Of a DNA stretch of 5,588 bases, positions 4,768-5,588 are shown in pieces. Origin of the DNA: JAKAJA01 sp037440125 (GTDB lineage: Bacteria > Acidobacteriota > UBA4820 > DSQY01); contig JBBIUU010000149.1 of assembly GCA_037440125.1 (NCBI GenBank), positions 1-5,588 on the forward strand. The letters are read 5' to 3'. The translations under genes were made by a program, and so were the position numbers. Within the stretch, counting starts at the first letter, position 1; every line of letters starts with the position of its first letter. Under the pieces are notes generated by a model that saw only the letters and a program-made list of their open reading frames with translations, was not told the origin of the DNA and did not search any database.

Positions 4768-5439
4768 ATGCGCAAAAAGCTCGATTCGGTAATTCGTCAA
4801 GGGGGTGCCGCCGTCATCGCCGTCCAGCTCCGCGGGACCGGCCCCGGCGCTAAGGCCGCGAGCCGTTTCCGGGAGAGGCACGCTTACACCACCCGGGCGA
4901 CGCCGGCGCGGTTCTGGTCCGTCCGCGAGGTGCCGCCGGAAATCCCGTATGAGGTCCGGCCGGGGAGAACGCTCAAACCCCGCCGGAAACGGAGGATCCA
5001 CGTGGCCCGGCCAGGCGAGAAGGGGACGAAGCGCCTGATGGCGCAATACGGCGACCGGTTCGTCTGCGTCCGCTACATCTACGACGCCGCCACCGGGAAG
5101 CGAACGAAGACGGTCGAGCTCCTCCTCGAGGAGGCGCCCTGGACGGCAGGGAAGGCCCGCATCGCGCCCGATCAGCTCGTCGGGCTCCACATCGACTTCC
5201 ATGAGCGCGCCATGCGCGAGGCCGTGAAAGCCGCCGGCGCACGCTGGGACCGCCTCCTCCAGGTGTGGGTCCTGCCCTATCGCGACGCCGTCGAGCTGCG
5301 GCTCGCCGAGCGGATCACACACACGGCCGGCACCCACGCGACAGGCACCCACGCGGCGAATGCTCACGCCAGGTCGAAGAAAGAACACGAAATCCCACCC
5401 CAGGTGTACAATCGCCGAGGGGACCACGGGCATGACTGA
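4768..5439 (+). CDS. Conserved-looking protein of unknown function with a GARWD motif
   Basis: This frame encodes 223 residues if it starts at ATG 4768 (GGAG seven bases upstream). A second in-frame start, GTG at 5002 (residue 79), has an even better GGAGG six bases upstream and would give 145 residues. The protein-like core begins just after it (KGTKRLMAQYGDRFVCVRYIYD...KTVELLLEEAPW, about 86-125). From memory, proteins with this core usually start near here and occur near mobile DNA, but I cannot verify that. At about 150-171 EAVKAAGARWDRLLQVWVLPY recalls the K-x2-GARWD-x5-W motif of small DUF5710-like domains. The tail (184-200) is a Thr/His/Ala repeat, HTAGTHATGTHAANAHA, probably disordered. 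No signal peptide, membrane segment or catalytic motif is visible. It follows intI on the same strand after 90 bp, so cotranscription is possible. Residues 1-78 are basic and unrecognised. Function is unknown. Confidence 0.65.
   Translation: MRKKLDSVIRQGGAAVIAVQLRGTGPGAKAASRFRERHAYTTRATPARFWSVREVPPEIPYEVRPGRTLKPRRKRRIHVARPGEKGTKRLMAQYGDRFVCVRYIYDAATGKRTKTVELLLEEAPWTAGKARIAPDQLVGLHIDFHERAMREAVKAAGARWDRLLQVWVLPYRDAVELRLAERITHTAGTHATGTHAANAHARSKKEHEIPPQVYNRRGDHGHD
4991..4995 (+). promoter_or_regulatory. Internal ribosome binding site, alternative GTG start at 5002
   Basis: GGAGG lies six bases (ATCCAC) before an in-frame GTG. It would start the GARWD-motif protein directly at its recognisable core and leave 4768-5001 as leader or a separate small coding segment. 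Confidence 0.5.
5329..5355 (+). repeat. 15-bp period repeat inside the coding tail
   Basis: GGCACCCACGCG occurs at 5329-5340 and 5344-5355 with a 15-base period, encoding GTHA twice in the Thr/His-rich C-terminal tail. It looks like a slippage-derived extension of the gene. Confidence 0.6.
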
Positions 5440-5447
5440 AGGGGGAA

Positions 5448-5507
5448 GCGGGCACAAACCAGGTTTAGCCCCGAGCAAACTTGTTTCGCCCCGCACAAAC
5501 TTGTTGG
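5448..5507 (+). repeat. 20-bp tandem repeat, two to three units
   Basis: GCCCCGAGCAAACTTGTTTC (5468-5487) and GCCCCGCACAAACTTGTTGG (5488-5507) match at 16 of 20 positions. A more diverged unit with GCACAAACC and GGTTT lies at 5448-5467. The array begins 8 bases after the stop of the GARWD-motif gene. It is not an attC: no R-Y-Y-Y-A-A-C and G-T-T-R-R-R-Y pair brackets it at the right distance. Confidence 0.55.
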
Positions 5508-5525
5508 TCCCAGACCCAACCCCCA

Positions 5526-5577
5526 ACCACCGTCCAATTTGCGTTGGAAGGCCTGAAATCACTCTATTTGCGGTGGT
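5526..5577. repeat. Nested inverted and direct repeat at the window end
   Basis: ACCACCG (5526-5532) and CGGTGGT (5571-5577) are a perfect 7-bp inverted pair with a 38-bp spacer. Within it ATTTGCGTTGG (5537-5547) and ATTTGCGGTGG (5566-5576) are direct copies, 10 of 11 identical, with a 29-bp period. It could be the edge of another mobile element or a regulatory region of a gene beyond the window. Confidence 0.4.
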
Positions 5578-5588
5578 CACCTCAAGAT

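Noticed and set aside
5512..5547. ACCCAAC and GTTGGAA near the window end as an attC
   Set aside because: The span is too short for attC, the second box lacks the final pyrimidine, and the arms do not form the two-box stem.
4603..5580. 325-codon minus-strand open frame opposite the GARWD-motif gene
   Set aside because: It overlaps the 3' end of intI and the tandem repeats, has no recognisable motif and lies opposite a frame with a protein-like conserved core.
1..5588. CRISPR arrays, tRNA or rRNA genes
   Set aside because: No direct-repeat and spacer array of suitable size and no tRNA cloverleaf or rRNA-like conserved segment was seen on either strand.

Overview
The window comes from a GC-rich bacterium, judging by the strong G/C preference at third codon positions in every gene. 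It looks like a scaffold of an uncultured organism: there is a run of exactly 100 N (3261-3360), the usual placeholder for a gap of unknown size, and position 1 coincides with the outer tip of an insertion sequence. I cannot name the phylum from these genes. The intergenic regions carry short-period repeats, which I recall seeing often in environmental bacterial genomes, but that recollection is unverified.

Left contig (1-3260). A complete IS4-like insertion sequence fills about 1-1403. Its terminal inverted repeats are visible, and it has one DDE transposase on the minus strand. A 152-bp spacer follows, containing two short-period repeats (CTCCGTG units and AGCTC units). Next come two plus-strand metabolic genes. 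The first is a PhnP-like metallo-beta-lactamase-fold phosphodiesterase with a TTG start (1556-2317). The second is a classical short-chain dehydrogenase/reductase (2500-3258). The 182 bp between them hold a 140-bp element whose ends are inverted arrays of four degenerate 7-bp units.

Right contig (3361-5588). The main feature is a full-length integron integrase (intI, 3697-4677). It is a tyrosine recombinase with a complete catalytic set and the extra IntI-specific insertion. A plausible promoter (TTGACG-N17-TAGACT) sits in front of it. In the common integron layout the attI site and cassettes lie upstream of intI and read away from it, which here means leftward into the assembly gap. Between gap and intI there is a truncated plus-strand reading frame with native codon bias, a truncated minus-strand frame starting at a GTTATGC that could be an attI/cassette core, and no convincing attC. 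Downstream of intI on the same strand is a conserved-looking protein of unknown function with a K-x2-GARWD-x5-W motif. It is followed by about 150 bp of tandem and inverted repeats.

The window therefore joins an IS, ordinary chromosomal metabolic genes and the integrase end of an integron. The adjacency of the metabolic genes and the integron is only as good as the scaffolding across the gap. Whether a cassette array exists, and what it carries, cannot be seen from this window.
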